Part shown: one piece after another, positions 23,417 through 31,423 of the stretch
How the letters are laid out: every line of letters starts with the position of its first letter
Position numbering within the stretch: the first letter of the stretch is position 1
Assembly: GCA_934757865.1 (NCBI GenBank)
Contig: CAKVLS010000010.1
Location: 1 to 44,874 of the forward strand
Reading direction: 5' to 3'
Source: an uncultured Clostridia bacterium
Lineage (GTDB): Bacteria > Bacillota > Clostridia > Christensenellales > UBA1242
DNA length: 44,874 bases
Program-made: the position numbers and the translations under genes
Notes under the pieces: model-generated
Told to the model about the DNA's origin: nothing
What the model saw: only the letters and a program-made list of their open reading frames with translations
Database searches by the model: none

Positions 23417-24553
23417 CTAACTTTCATCACTTAGGACTTCTATCTTAATATATCTATTATCTCCAAGAGGAAGGTAGCCTCTTGGATTTTTTTTGCTAAC
23501 TTTGGCGTTAACAAGCACTTTGACGCTATTAAGATTGAGATTATTGAGAGCTTGTTTTTCGCTCATTGGCACAAGGTAAAAATAGCTATCAAGGAATTTA
23601 TAATTTAGTAGGACGAAGATTTTTTTTGAAGTTAAGTTTTTGTAAATGTCGCTTTTGTGACACACGAGTAGAGCGTTAATGTTTGTGCTGGCAAATATGC
23701 AGTCACAATTGCTTTTGACCGTTGTGCCGCATTTTTGGGGCTCAAATGTGCTTTTTATTGTAGTTTTTAAGTTTGTATCACTCAAAATATCACTACACTT
23801 GTGATGAAGTACCGAAAAACCAAAAAGCCCAAGAAATTTAATATTTGAGTAAGATATGCTTTTTAGTTTTTTGGATTTTTTTGTTATAGGATATGTAGAG
23901 TACACTCCGTCAATGTCGGTAAAGTTAATGTAATTTTTGCTTAGTGCTTTTGCGACTATTGCGCCCGTTATATCACTGCCTCCACGAGAAAAGATTTTGA
24001 CTTTGCCCCTATATCCTCCGTAAAATCCGGGGAATACAACGCTCTTATATTTTTTTGTGATGGCTCTAATATTTTCGTAAGTTTTGGATTTTAGTTTGCC
24101 ATTTTTGTCAAAGACTATTATATTTTTTGCGTCAGCAAAGTGAAAGCCAAGATGCTTTGCCATAATCTTACTCATCAGCCACTCGCCACGAGATAGAAGA
24201 TAGGAGTTGTCGCTTGTTTTTTGATACTCAGCTTTTATTTTTTGCAAGGTTTTTTCTATATCTATTTTTATGTTTAACGCACTTGCAATTTCTTCGTATC
24301 TATCTTTGAGAATTAAAAAAGTATCATCTATAGCTTTTTGATTGTTATCTTTGCTATAACTTTTTATGCTGGCAAGAAGGTCTGTGACTTTAATATCTTC
24401 CTTGTTTCTTTTGCCGGGAGCAGAGAATATAGCAACTTTAATGCTATTATCTTTTATATTATTTGCAACATTTTTTGCAAGGCTGCCGGACGCTAAACTC
24501 GAGCCTCCCCACTTGCAGACACTATCAATTATTTTAGAAGATTTAGTCTTCAT
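23417..24553 (-). CDS. lysC: Aspartokinase
   Basis: A 378-residue aspartate kinase, the first step of Lys/Thr/Met and diaminopimelate synthesis. The N-terminal KxGG motif appears as CKWGGSSLA. The catalytic region has SRGEWLMSKIMAKHLG, FSRGGSDITGAIVAKAL and FTDIDGVYS. The family usually runs to 400-450 residues with two ACT regulatory domains; here the region after about 260 is short and poorly conserved, so feedback control by Lys or Thr may be altered. Its start overlaps the end of asd by 11 nt, with GAAGGAGA just upstream, so the two are translated from one message. Confidence 0.88.
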   Translation of the reverse strand: MKTKSSKIIDSVCKWGGSSLASGSLAKNVANNIKDNSIKVAIFSAPGKRNKEDIKVTDLLASIKSYSKDNNQKAIDDTFLILKDRYEEIASALNIKIDIEKTLQKIKAEYQKTSDNSYLLSRGEWLMSKIMAKHLGFHFADAKNIIVFDKNGKLKSKTYENIRAITKKYKSVVFPGFYGGYRGKVKIFSRGGSDITGAIVAKALSKNYINFTDIDGVYSTYPITKKSKKLKSISYSNIKFLGLFGFSVLHHKCSDILSDTNLKTTIKSTFEPQKCGTTVKSNCDCIFASTNINALLVCHKSDIYKNLTSKKIFVLLNYKFLDSYFYLVPMSEKQALNNLNLNSVKVLVNAKVSKKNPRGYLPLGDNRYIKIEVLSDES

Positions 24554-25481
24554 ATATCTCCTTCAATATCTCAATGGCATTAGTTGCAGCGCCCCTAAGT
24601 AAATTGTCTGATACAACAAAGACATTAAACGCATTATCTCGAGAGTTGTCTTTTCGTACTCTGCCTACATGGACTTTTGTGTCGCCAGCAGTAAAAAGTG
24701 GCATAGGTAAATCTTCATACACAATGAGATTATCTCTTTTTAGCATTTCAATAAAGTGCGATTTCGTAAGTGGTTTTGCAAGTTCAATATTTAGGCTCTC
24801 GCTGTGGCAAAAGCTAACTGGTACTCTTGTTACTGTTGAGGTGATTTTTAGTCCGCTAAGGTGCAATATTTTGCGGCTTTCCTTTATGAGCTTAAATTCT
24901 TCTTCGCAATAGCCGTTTTTTGCATACTCTCCAATTTTTGGGATTATGTTGTCTTTTATCTCATAGTCAAAGTATTTTTCGCCGTTTTGTAGGTGTTTTA
25001 GTCCTTTTTGACCAGCGCCCGAAACTGATTGCATTGTAGTTATTATTACTCTTTTTATTTTGTACGGCATCAAAAGTTTGAGAACAGGTAGCATTCCAAG
25101 AGTAGAGCAATTAGGGTTGGCGATTATGCCTTTATGCCATTTGATGTCGTCATTGTTGATGCCATAGGCAACAAGTGGCACAGATTTTTTGTGCCTAAAG
25201 TATGACGAGTTGTCAATAACTACGCACCCAAGTTTTGTAAACTTTTTTGCCCACTCTTTAGATATTTTTCCGCCCGCAGAAAAAATTGCGAACTTAGGTC
25301 TTGCGAGTTCAAGGTTGGACTCATTTAGCGTGTATACCGTGTATTTTTTGCCTTTGTATTCAAGAACTTTTCCATTTGATTTTTGGGACGCAAAAAGCAC
25401 TAGATTAAAAAATCCTTCGTCAATTAGTCCCTCAAAGACTTTTCTACCGACAAGTCCGGTAGCACCAACTACTGCTATCAT
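24543..25481 (-). CDS. asd: Aspartate-semialdehyde dehydrogenase
   Basis: A 312-residue enzyme that reduces aspartyl phosphate to the semialdehyde, directly after aspartokinase. VGATGLVGRKV is the NADP-binding loop, NPNCST holds the catalytic Cys, and the HSESLNIEL/GAATNAIE region is typical. Length is slightly short for the 330-370 norm. It is first in the asd-lysC operon. AAGGAAA lies 6 nt before the ATG, and a TTAACA-18-TATAAG promoter sits just upstream, next to the terminator of the WYL gene. Confidence 0.93.
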   Translation of the reverse strand: MIAVVGATGLVGRKVFEGLIDEGFFNLVLFASQKSNGKVLEYKGKKYTVYTLNESNLELARPKFAIFSAGGKISKEWAKKFTKLGCVVIDNSSYFRHKKSVPLVAYGINNDDIKWHKGIIANPNCSTLGMLPVLKLLMPYKIKRVIITTMQSVSGAGQKGLKHLQNGEKYFDYEIKDNIIPKIGEYAKNGYCEEEFKLIKESRKILHLSGLKITSTVTRVPVSFCHSESLNIELAKPLTKSHFIEMLKRDNLIVYEDLPMPLFTAGDTKVHVGRVRKDNSRDNAFNVFVVSDNLLRGAATNAIEILKEIYED

Positions 25482-25501
25482 AAAAAATTTCCTTTTTTAA
25501 T

Positions 25502-25531
25502 CTTATATTAAAATCGTTAAAAAAATGTTAA
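25502..25531 (-). promoter_or_regulatory. Likely promoter of asd-lysC
   Basis: On the minus strand: TTAACA (25531-25526), 18-nt spacer, TATAAG (25507-25502). Confidence 0.45.
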
Positions 25532-25532
25532 A

Positions 25533-25562
25533 AAAAAGACAGCAATAAAATTAGCTGCCTTA
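25533..25562 (-). terminator. Terminator of the WYL regulator gene
   Basis: On the minus strand GGCAGC (25559-25554) pairs with GCTGTC (25543-25538) through one G-T wobble around a ten-base loop, and is followed by a T run. The same fold on the plus strand would have an A-C mismatch. Confidence 0.7.
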
Positions 25563-25577
25563 TTGTATAAAATACAC

Positions 25578-26576
25578 TTATACCTCATAATTCTTCACTA
25601 TTTTGTTAAGAGTTGTTTTGAACTTGTCTCTTAAAGGCTCTGGCGATAGTATAACTACATTTTCGCCATATTGAAGACACCAGTATATTAGTGCTTGCTC
25701 GTTGGCTGTGATGTTAACTAGAATGCTATCGTCTGCTATTTCTTTGATTCTCACATTTTCGCCAAACCAGTCAATGACATCGTTAATTACTTTGTTAGAA
25801 ACTTTTAGCGTTGCATCCACCGAACTTCCGCTAAACATATATATTTTTTCGTTGATATATTTGGTTATATCAAAGTTAGGCTCATAGTCGTCTAACATCT
25901 CAAGAGGTTTGATATTAGTCCTTGGCAAAATCTTAATATTAGTTATCTGGTCTATCTTGTAGTGGGCTAGAGTGTTGTAGTGGTCGTAGTTACAGATAAG
26001 GTAATATTTGCCGTTATTATTGGCCATATAGTATGGGCTTACAGTGTATGTCTTGCCGTTATTCCTTGGCAAAAACTCTTTACTTGCGGTAAATGAATTG
26101 TAGTTAAAACTTACCTTTTTGCCGTCACTGATTGCTTTGTTTAGCGTGTCTATTGTATAGAAAAGTTGTTTGTTAGGCGTCCTAGACAAATTCTCGGCTT
26201 TTAGGATATACTTAAAACGCTTTTTGTCGTAGTCGCTAGCGTTCTTTGTAAGCTTTTTTGTTAGTTCTTGGGCGTGTTTTGCAGAGATAGATTTTGAGTT
26301 AAAAATAGCATCAATCAAAAATGTAAGTTCGCTACTTTCAAAGTCTCTGCTAAGTAGGTAGCAACCATTGTTGCCTTGCTTGATTACCTCGTACCCAAAG
26401 TCGCTTAGGTACTCAATATTTCGACCTATAGCTTTACGCTCGCAGGTCATACCATACATATTTTCTATGTGTTTGATTATGTCTGTTTGGGTTAAAGGGT
26501 GTGACTCGTCACTGTACCTTTTTAGGGCCTCCAAAACATATAATAAAATAAGCTTTTTGTTGCTGTCGCTTGCCAT
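25578..26576 (-). CDS. WYL-domain transcriptional regulator
   Basis: A 332-residue regulator. The N-terminus holds a winged helix-turn-helix (about 28-75: LTQTDIIKHIENMYG then RKAIGRNIEYLSDFG and a wing). Then comes the WYL ligand-binding domain (about 145-235), where KVSFNYNSF, YTVSPYYMANNNGKYYLICNY and ALAHYKIDQ-like strands match the fold, ending with a WCX-type domain. WYL proteins sense nucleic acid or nucleotide signals. An AGGAGG site supports the start. It is divergent from a 33-residue membrane peptide gene and could regulate it, which is inference. Confidence 0.88.
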   Translation of the reverse strand: MASDSNKKLILLYVLEALKRYSDESHPLTQTDIIKHIENMYGMTCERKAIGRNIEYLSDFGYEVIKQGNNGCYLLSRDFESSELTFLIDAIFNSKSISAKHAQELTKKLTKNASDYDKKRFKYILKAENLSRTPNKQLFYTIDTLNKAISDGKKVSFNYNSFTASKEFLPRNNGKTYTVSPYYMANNNGKYYLICNYDHYNTLAHYKIDQITNIKILPRTNIKPLEMLDDYEPNFDITKYINEKIYMFSGSSVDATLKVSNKVINDVIDWFGENVRIKEIADDSILVNITANEQALIYWCLQYGENVVILSPEPLRDKFKTTLNKIVKNYEV

Positions 26577-26724
26577 ACTTGCCTCCTAATTGCATAATAA
26601 CACAATTTTGAGTACAAGTATACTAATTTTTACTAAAAAGCCGACATTGTACTATTTTTGGGACTTCAAAAGGCTTTTGGGTTTTAATTTATTGGTATTT
26701 TGTTAGGAAAATGCCTAAAAATTT

Positions 26725-26744
26725 GGTAATATAAGTGCATTACC
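26725..26744. promoter_or_regulatory. Inverted repeat (possible operator) before the 33-residue peptide
   Basis: GGTAAT (26725-26730) and ATTACC (26739-26744) form a 6-bp inverted repeat with an 8-nt centre, overlapping a -10-like TAATAT (26727-26732) and lying 14 nt before the ribosome binding site. No convincing -35 is seen. The position suits repressor binding, perhaps by the divergent WYL regulator. Confidence 0.35.
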
Positions 26745-26767
26745 TTACAAAAAAATTAGGAGAAAAT

Positions 26768-26869
26768 ATGAAAGCTTTACTTACAAAAGCGATCGTAATA
26801 GTGGCTATCGGGCTTACACTTTTTGGGCTCTTTACACTTAATTACGGGTTTTTGAGAATAGGATTATAA
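26768..26869 (+). CDS. 33-residue membrane peptide
   Basis: The ORF encodes a peptide with one hydrophobic helix (about residues 8-24: AIVIVAIGLTLFGLF) between a basic N-terminus (MKALLTK) and a short polar tail. AGGAGA (26758-26763) lies 4 nt before the ATG, and a terminator begins 3 nt after the stop, so it looks like a stand-alone transcription unit. I recognise no family. Small membrane peptides of this kind often modulate transporters or act as toxins, and neither role can be decided here. Its downstream neighbour is a cation exchanger with its own promoter. Confidence 0.6.
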   Translation: MKALLTKAIVIVAIGLTLFGLFTLNYGFLRIGL

Positions 26870-26872
26870 GGG

Positions 26873-26907
26873 AGTAGCAAATTATTTAATTTAGTTTGCT
26901 ACTTTTT
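26873..26907 (+). terminator. Terminator of the 33-residue peptide gene
   Basis: AGTAGCAAA (26873-26881) pairs with TTTGCTACT (26895-26903), followed by TTTT. The loop is 13 nt. Confidence 0.78.
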
Positions 26908-26932
26908 AATTTTAGACTCTTGTCTAATTTTG

Positions 26933-26961
26933 TTGACAATATAAGGTAAATTTTGTAAACT
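26933..26961 (+). promoter_or_regulatory. Promoter of the CaCA exchanger gene
   Basis: TTGACA (26933-26938), 17-nt spacer, TAAACT (26956-26961). The -10 matches at 4 of 6 positions. Confidence 0.55.
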
Positions 26962-26991
26962 GAAAAATAGTTAAAGAGTAAGGAGTTTTTT

Positions 26992-28017
26992 ATGCTAGCA
27001 TTATGGATTATTTTATATTTGGTAGTAGCTGCGGCAGTTGTATTTTTGTCAGTAAAAATCTCAAAGTATGTCGACCTTCTTGACAAAAAAACTAGCATGT
27101 CAGGAGCAATAATAGGTGGCGTTTTCCTAGCGGCTGTTACTAGTATACCAGAGCTATTTACAAGTATTTCGGCTATATTCATAGTTCCAGGAGCAGAGAG
27201 CAGTTCAATGGTTATTGGCAATGTTCTTGGTAGTGATATTTTTAACAGCATGGTTCTTGGTATCGCAATAATATTTACCTACAAGGGGTTCAAAAAAGCA
27301 AAAATTGGTAAAGGTCACATAGCATCATCTATAACCGTAGTTGTGCTTTATGGACTTATCGCTTATGCAACTCTTGTACCATCTAAGTATCAACTTGTTA
27401 TTGGTGGCGCTGTTAATATCATATCTATACTTTTGCTTATCGTTTATGCACTTTCTATCAAGTTTATGTCTACACCAGACACAGGCGAGGACGAAGAGGT
27501 AGAGGATACTAGCAACCTTACTGTTAAACAAATTGTAATTAGATTTATACTTTTGTCAGTGCTTCTAATCGGCGCAAGTATCGGTATTACTTATGTTACA
27601 GATATCATTTCTAGCGAGCTTAACCTTGGCAAAACTTTTGCCGGTGCTATATTCCTTGGTGTTGCAACATCTTTGCCAGAGCTATCAGCAACTATTTCAC
27701 TATGCAAGCTTGGTAACTATGACGCAGCAACTGGCAATATCGTAGGTAGCAATACATTTAACTTCATCATCCTAGTACTAGCAGATATTGTAAGCTGGCA
27801 CAATCCTATTTATGTTAAAAACACTCAATCTATCTTGCTTATCATCTTAGGAGTAGTTTCTGCAATAGCAATGTGCGCTCTTATTATTCACAAAACTACT
27901 AAGAGATACAAAGAAAATGAGGAACCTAATGTTGGAACTAAGATTCTTCATCTATCACTTAGTGCAGTAGTTGTGTTATCATATATAGCATTTATAGTTT
28001 TATCTAATGTCCTATAA
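26992..28017 (+). CDS. Calcium/sodium exchanger family (CaCA) membrane protein
   Basis: A 341-residue polytopic protein with about ten hydrophobic helices and the two inverted alpha-repeats of the Ca2+:cation antiporter superfamily. Repeat 1 has TSIPELFTSISAI with NVLGSDIFNS (about 50-90). Repeat 2 has TSLPELSATISL with NIVGSNTFNF (about 225-262). The conserved Glu in each TSxPE motif lines the ion site. An acidic cytoplasmic loop (TGEDEEVEDTS) separates the halves. AAGGAG precedes the start. It probably exports Ca2+ in exchange for Na+ or H+; the ion cannot be fixed from sequence. Confidence 0.88.
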   Translation: MLALWIILYLVVAAAVVFLSVKISKYVDLLDKKTSMSGAIIGGVFLAAVTSIPELFTSISAIFIVPGAESSSMVIGNVLGSDIFNSMVLGIAIIFTYKGFKKAKIGKGHIASSITVVVLYGLIAYATLVPSKYQLVIGGAVNIISILLLIVYALSIKFMSTPDTGEDEEVEDTSNLTVKQIVIRFILLSVLLIGASIGITYVTDIISSELNLGKTFAGAIFLGVATSLPELSATISLCKLGNYDAATGNIVGSNTFNFIILVLADIVSWHNPIYVKNTQSILLIILGVVSAIAMCALIIHKTTKRYKENEEPNVGTKILHLSLSAVVVLSYIAFIVLSNVL

Positions 28018-28027
28018 GGTGGTAAAA

Positions 28028-28903
28028 ATGGGAAGTAAATTATACTTAAATGGAAAACAAATAGACACTACTACTATCGGTGGAAAAAAGACAGCAATCA
28101 AAGTTTATGCGATATTTGTAGCAATATTTTTAATTGCAATAGCAATTTTATCTATTTTTAATATAAAAGCTTATATAAATACTCAAATAAAAAAATATGG
28201 AACTTTGACTGATGGCATTGTTATAGCGATCATTCGTGAAGAGGGCGATGATGACGAAGATGATATCTATAAGATAAAGTATAGGTTTGAGAGAGTTCTT
28301 CCAAATGGTGACAACTTGCAAGAAGAAAGAACAGAAAAAGTTTCTTATAGTATGTATAGGCATTATCATGTAGGCGATCATATAGCTGTCAAGTATGATT
28401 CAAAAGGCCGTTCTATTTTGGCGGAAAATTTTAGTACAAACTTTTTCCAAAATGCAGGTTTTATTTTCCTTATAGAGATTATATTTATAGTTATCTGGGT
28501 AGTAATGGCCGTTGGACTAATAATTAGTATCATAAACAAAATTAGACATCAAAAATTGCTAGACGGCGAAGGAACTGTTGTTGAAGGTTTTTATCTAGGC
28601 ACGACCTATGGCGAAAATGAAAAAAGAGGTATTAATTACTCTTGGACTGACGAAAAGGGAAAAACTCACGAATGTTCAACAGGCAATATATATGATGAGA
28701 ATACCGCTCTTGCCATCTCAAAATTACCAAGTCTAAGTATAAGACATATCAAAAAAATAAGCATTTTGGTTGTCGATAACCAAAGTTCTACTGCTCCAAA
28801 AATTGCCGCTGCAAAGGTTGGCAAAGTAGTTTGTGAGTATTGCGGATCTACTTTTGATGATAGTGAGTCAAAATGCCCAAACTGTGGTGCAAAAATTAAA
28901 TAA
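28028..28903 (+). CDS. Two-helix membrane protein with C-terminal zinc ribbon (DUF3592-like)
   Basis: A 291-residue protein. Start 28028 is chosen because AAGGTGG lies 5-6 nt upstream; the longer frame from 28007 overlaps the exchanger gene. Two hydrophobic helices (about 25-47 and 145-170) flank a soluble region containing a strand pattern like DUF3592 (GTLTDGIVIAI, then a VGDHIAVKYD element). A second copy of that pattern follows (GEGTVVEGFYLG). The C-terminus is a zinc ribbon, CEYC...CPNC, near 272-287. Function unknown. It starts 10 nt after the exchanger gene, so it is probably cotranscribed and may be linked to it. Confidence 0.65.
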   Translation: MGSKLYLNGKQIDTTTIGGKKTAIKVYAIFVAIFLIAIAILSIFNIKAYINTQIKKYGTLTDGIVIAIIREEGDDDEDDIYKIKYRFERVLPNGDNLQEERTEKVSYSMYRHYHVGDHIAVKYDSKGRSILAENFSTNFFQNAGFIFLIEIIFIVIWVVMAVGLIISIINKIRHQKLLDGEGTVVEGFYLGTTYGENEKRGINYSWTDEKGKTHECSTGNIYDENTALAISKLPSLSIRHIKKISILVVDNQSSTAPKIAAAKVGKVVCEYCGSTFDDSESKCPNCGAKIK

Positions 28904-28908
28904 GTAAA

Positions 28909-28942
28909 AAAAAAGACAAGTTAGAGATAACTTGTTTTTTTT
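28909..28942 (+). terminator. Terminator after the exchanger operon
   Basis: ACAAGTTA (28916-28923), loop GAGA, TAACTTGT (28928-28935), then a T run. The A run on the left may make it bidirectional. Confidence 0.85.
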
Positions 28943-28999
28943 GTCGATTAGATATTATTTTAATGCCTCTTGCGTAAATATAGCGTATAAGGAGAAAAA

Positions 29000-30472
29000 A
29001 TGAAAAAACTACTTATACCTATTATTTTTATATTTTGTCTAATGCTCAGTGGCTGTCATATGAGTCTTGATAAAGTATCTAAGGACCTTACCACATACGA
29101 CATAGAGGCAGAGTTTATAGAAGAGGACAAAACATTATACGCAAGCCAAATGGTTTATTACAAGAATAGAACAGATGTAACGCTAAGCTGCGTAGATTTT
29201 CACTTGTACCCCAATGCTTTTAGAGAGGACGCAAAGTTTAAGCCGGTTAGTTTTTCGAGTGAGGCAAGAGCGTATTATAATGGCAAAAGTTATGGAGGTA
29301 TAGATATTGAGAGTGTAAGTGTCAATAATAAAACTCAAGAAGTTAATATTTGTGGCGAAGACAAAAACATCTTAGAGGTAAAAACTGACGAACTATACCC
29401 AGGTGATGAGGTTAAGATTTTTATAGCTTACAAAGTTAAACTTCCAAACATAAGACATAGATTTGGCTATGGCGAAAATACATATAACTTTGGTAACTTC
29501 TATCCGGTAGCATGTGTGTACGAGGACGGCGGATTTGTCCAAGATACATATTCATATAACGGCGACCCATTTTATAGCGATATGGCAAACTATAATATTA
29601 AGCTAAAAGTTAGTAATGATTTTATTTTAGCAAGTTCGGGCACTCAGCTGTCAAAAAAGTCAAATGACGCAATAACAACTTATACTATTAATGCAAAAGT
29701 AATAAGAGATTTTGCTTTTGTACTAAGTCGTGATTTTAAGGTTTTGACCAAAAAATGTGGTAATACATTAGTATATTATTACCATTTTGATGATGGCAAC
29801 GCCGAAAAGAGCCTAAAAACTTCTTGCGATAGTATAGAAACTTTTAACAGGTTATTTGGCGAGTATCCATATGCTACACTTAGTGTCGTTGAAAGCGACT
29901 TTGTTCACGGCGGTATGGAGTACCCAACACTTGTATATATCTCAGCTCAAGTAAGCGATTATGAAGAGTATACTAATGTCATTGTTCATGAGATAGCTCA
30001 TCAATGGTGGTATGGTTTAGTTGGTAACAACGAATATAAAAATGCATGGCAAGATGAAGCTTTGGCTGAGGTTAGCACGCTACTTTTTTATGAAGAAAAC
30101 GACAGTTACGGTATCTCAGTGGAGGGCAAAAAGAAAATATTAAATGACAACTATGCAATGTTTTTAGATGTTTTTAGGTCGGTGTATGGCAGTGTTGATG
30201 AGAGTATGACAAGAAGCCTTGGCGAGTATAAGAGCGAAACAGAATATACATATATCACTTATGTCAAGGGTAATATTATGTTTTGCGACCTAAAAGATTT
30301 TGTAGGGAAAAAGAAGTTTATCAAATCATTAAAGAAGTATTTTGAGAAATGCATTTACAAAAATGCAATTCCTGACGAGTTAATATCTTGCTTTGAAAAT
30401 GAATGCGGAAAAGATGCTGGCAAGTTTATAAAATCATATCTTGACGGCACGGCAATAATTACCATAAAATAA
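29000..30472 (+). CDS. M1-family metallopeptidase lipoprotein
   Basis: A 490-residue lipoprotein (lipobox LMLSGC, Cys19) with the gluzincin active site HEIAHQWW (330-337). The third zinc ligand, Glu353, is in WQDEALAE, and the substrate motif GGMEYP (304-309) replaces the classic GAMEN, as in many bacterial M1-like peptidases. The N-terminal half is the beta-sandwich typical of the family. It should act outside the membrane on peptides. AAGGAG precedes the ATG. The closest neighbours do not reveal a substrate. Confidence 0.9.
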   Translation: MKKLLIPIIFIFCLMLSGCHMSLDKVSKDLTTYDIEAEFIEEDKTLYASQMVYYKNRTDVTLSCVDFHLYPNAFREDAKFKPVSFSSEARAYYNGKSYGGIDIESVSVNNKTQEVNICGEDKNILEVKTDELYPGDEVKIFIAYKVKLPNIRHRFGYGENTYNFGNFYPVACVYEDGGFVQDTYSYNGDPFYSDMANYNIKLKVSNDFILASSGTQLSKKSNDAITTYTINAKVIRDFAFVLSRDFKVLTKKCGNTLVYYYHFDDGNAEKSLKTSCDSIETFNRLFGEYPYATLSVVESDFVHGGMEYPTLVYISAQVSDYEEYTNVIVHEIAHQWWYGLVGNNEYKNAWQDEALAEVSTLLFYEENDSYGISVEGKKKILNDNYAMFLDVFRSVYGSVDESMTRSLGEYKSETEYTYITYVKGNIMFCDLKDFVGKKKFIKSLKKYFEKCIYKNAIPDELISCFENECGKDAGKFIKSYLDGTAIITIK

Positions 30473-30485
30473 CATTTTTTTATTG

Positions 30486-30514
30486 TTGCCCAAAATGTAA
30501 AAGTGTGGTATATT
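30486..30514 (+). promoter_or_regulatory. Possible promoter of the WalJ/YycJ-like gene
   Basis: TTGCCC (30486-30491), 17-nt spacer, TATATT (30509-30514). No terminator separates it from the M1 gene, so read-through is also possible. Confidence 0.45.
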
Positions 30515-30537
30515 ATGTAGGTAAAAGGAAAATACAA

Positions 30538-31329
30538 ATGAAGTCAGTTAGTATTGCAAGCGGTAGCAAAGGCAACTGTTTGTATGTAAAGAGTGAAAAT
30601 ACGGCTTTGCTTGTAGATATAGGTCTTACTTGTAGTGCACTTGAAGAAAAATTAAAACTTATTTCCGTTGACCCTAAAAGTATAGATGCAGTGCTTGTGA
30701 CACACGAGCACATCGACCACTGCAAAGGTATTGGAGTCTTTGCGAGAAAGTACGGAACTAAGATATATATGCACACCAATGGATATCCATATATCATGAG
30801 CAAACTTGGTAATATTCCGCAAAATCAAATAGTATGTTTTACAGGTAGCGACTTTTTTATAGGAGATATCACAGTAAGTAGTTTTGAAGTGCCTCATGAT
30901 AGTAAGTTTTGTGTAGGGTATAGCTTTTTATCTCAGGGCAAAAAGATATCTATCGTTACTGATATTGGCAAAATGTCAAAGGCAATACTTGGTAAACTTG
31001 AAGGTAGTGATATACTTTATATAGAGGCAAATCATGATGAGAGAATGCTACTTAATAATGAAAAATATTCTGCCGCTCTAAAAAATAGAATCTTGTCTCC
31101 AAGGGGGCATATGTCTAATACAGAGTGCGGCTTGGCTCTTAGTTATCTTGTTCATACCGGTGTCAAACAAGCAGTGCTTTCGCACCTTAGCGAAGAGAAT
31201 AACACACCTCTTCTTGCTTATACAACGGTAAAAAGAGTGCTAAAAGAGAATGGCATAATAGAGGGACAACATATCTGCGTTGATGTCTCACTCCAAAATG
31301 AAATAGGTACAACTTTTGAGGTACAGTAG
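30538..31329 (+). CDS. Metallo-beta-lactamase fold hydrolase (WalJ/YycJ-like)
   Basis: A 263-residue protein with the zinc motif THEHIDHCKG and further metal ligands in PHDSK, TDIGK and NHDE-type segments, matching the YycJ/WalJ branch of the MBL superfamily. In Bacillus that protein sits in the walRK locus and affects cell division and DNA repair; here no two-component genes are adjacent. ATG 30538 is preferred because AAAAGGA lies about 9 nt upstream and the family begins MKxxSIASGSxGN. The frame could extend to 30505, but that would cross the promoter. Confidence 0.9.
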   Translation: MKSVSIASGSKGNCLYVKSENTALLVDIGLTCSALEEKLKLISVDPKSIDAVLVTHEHIDHCKGIGVFARKYGTKIYMHTNGYPYIMSKLGNIPQNQIVCFTGSDFFIGDITVSSFEVPHDSKFCVGYSFLSQGKKISIVTDIGKMSKAILGKLEGSDILYIEANHDERMLLNNEKYSAALKNRILSPRGHMSNTECGLALSYLVHTGVKQAVLSHLSEENNTPLLAYTTVKRVLKENGIIEGQHICVDVSLQNEIGTTFEVQ

Positions 31330-31330
31330 T

Positions 31331-31358
31331 AAAAAACAGGCTTAGCCTGTTTTTTGTT
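31331..31358 (+). terminator. Terminator after the WalJ/YycJ-like gene
   Basis: AAAAAACAGGC (31331-31341), loop TTA, GCCTGTTTTTT (31345-31355). It starts 2 nt after the stop codon. Confidence 0.88.
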
Positions 31359-31368
31359 TTTTGATTAG

Positions 31369-31397
31369 TTGATATTTATTATTATTTATTGTATAAT
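31369..31397 (+). promoter_or_regulatory. Promoter of the first CPBP protease gene
   Basis: TTGATA (31369-31374), 17-nt spacer, TATAAT (31392-31397). Confidence 0.72.
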
Positions 31398-31423
31398 TTT
31401 TACATTAGGAAAGGTGTTTTTTT

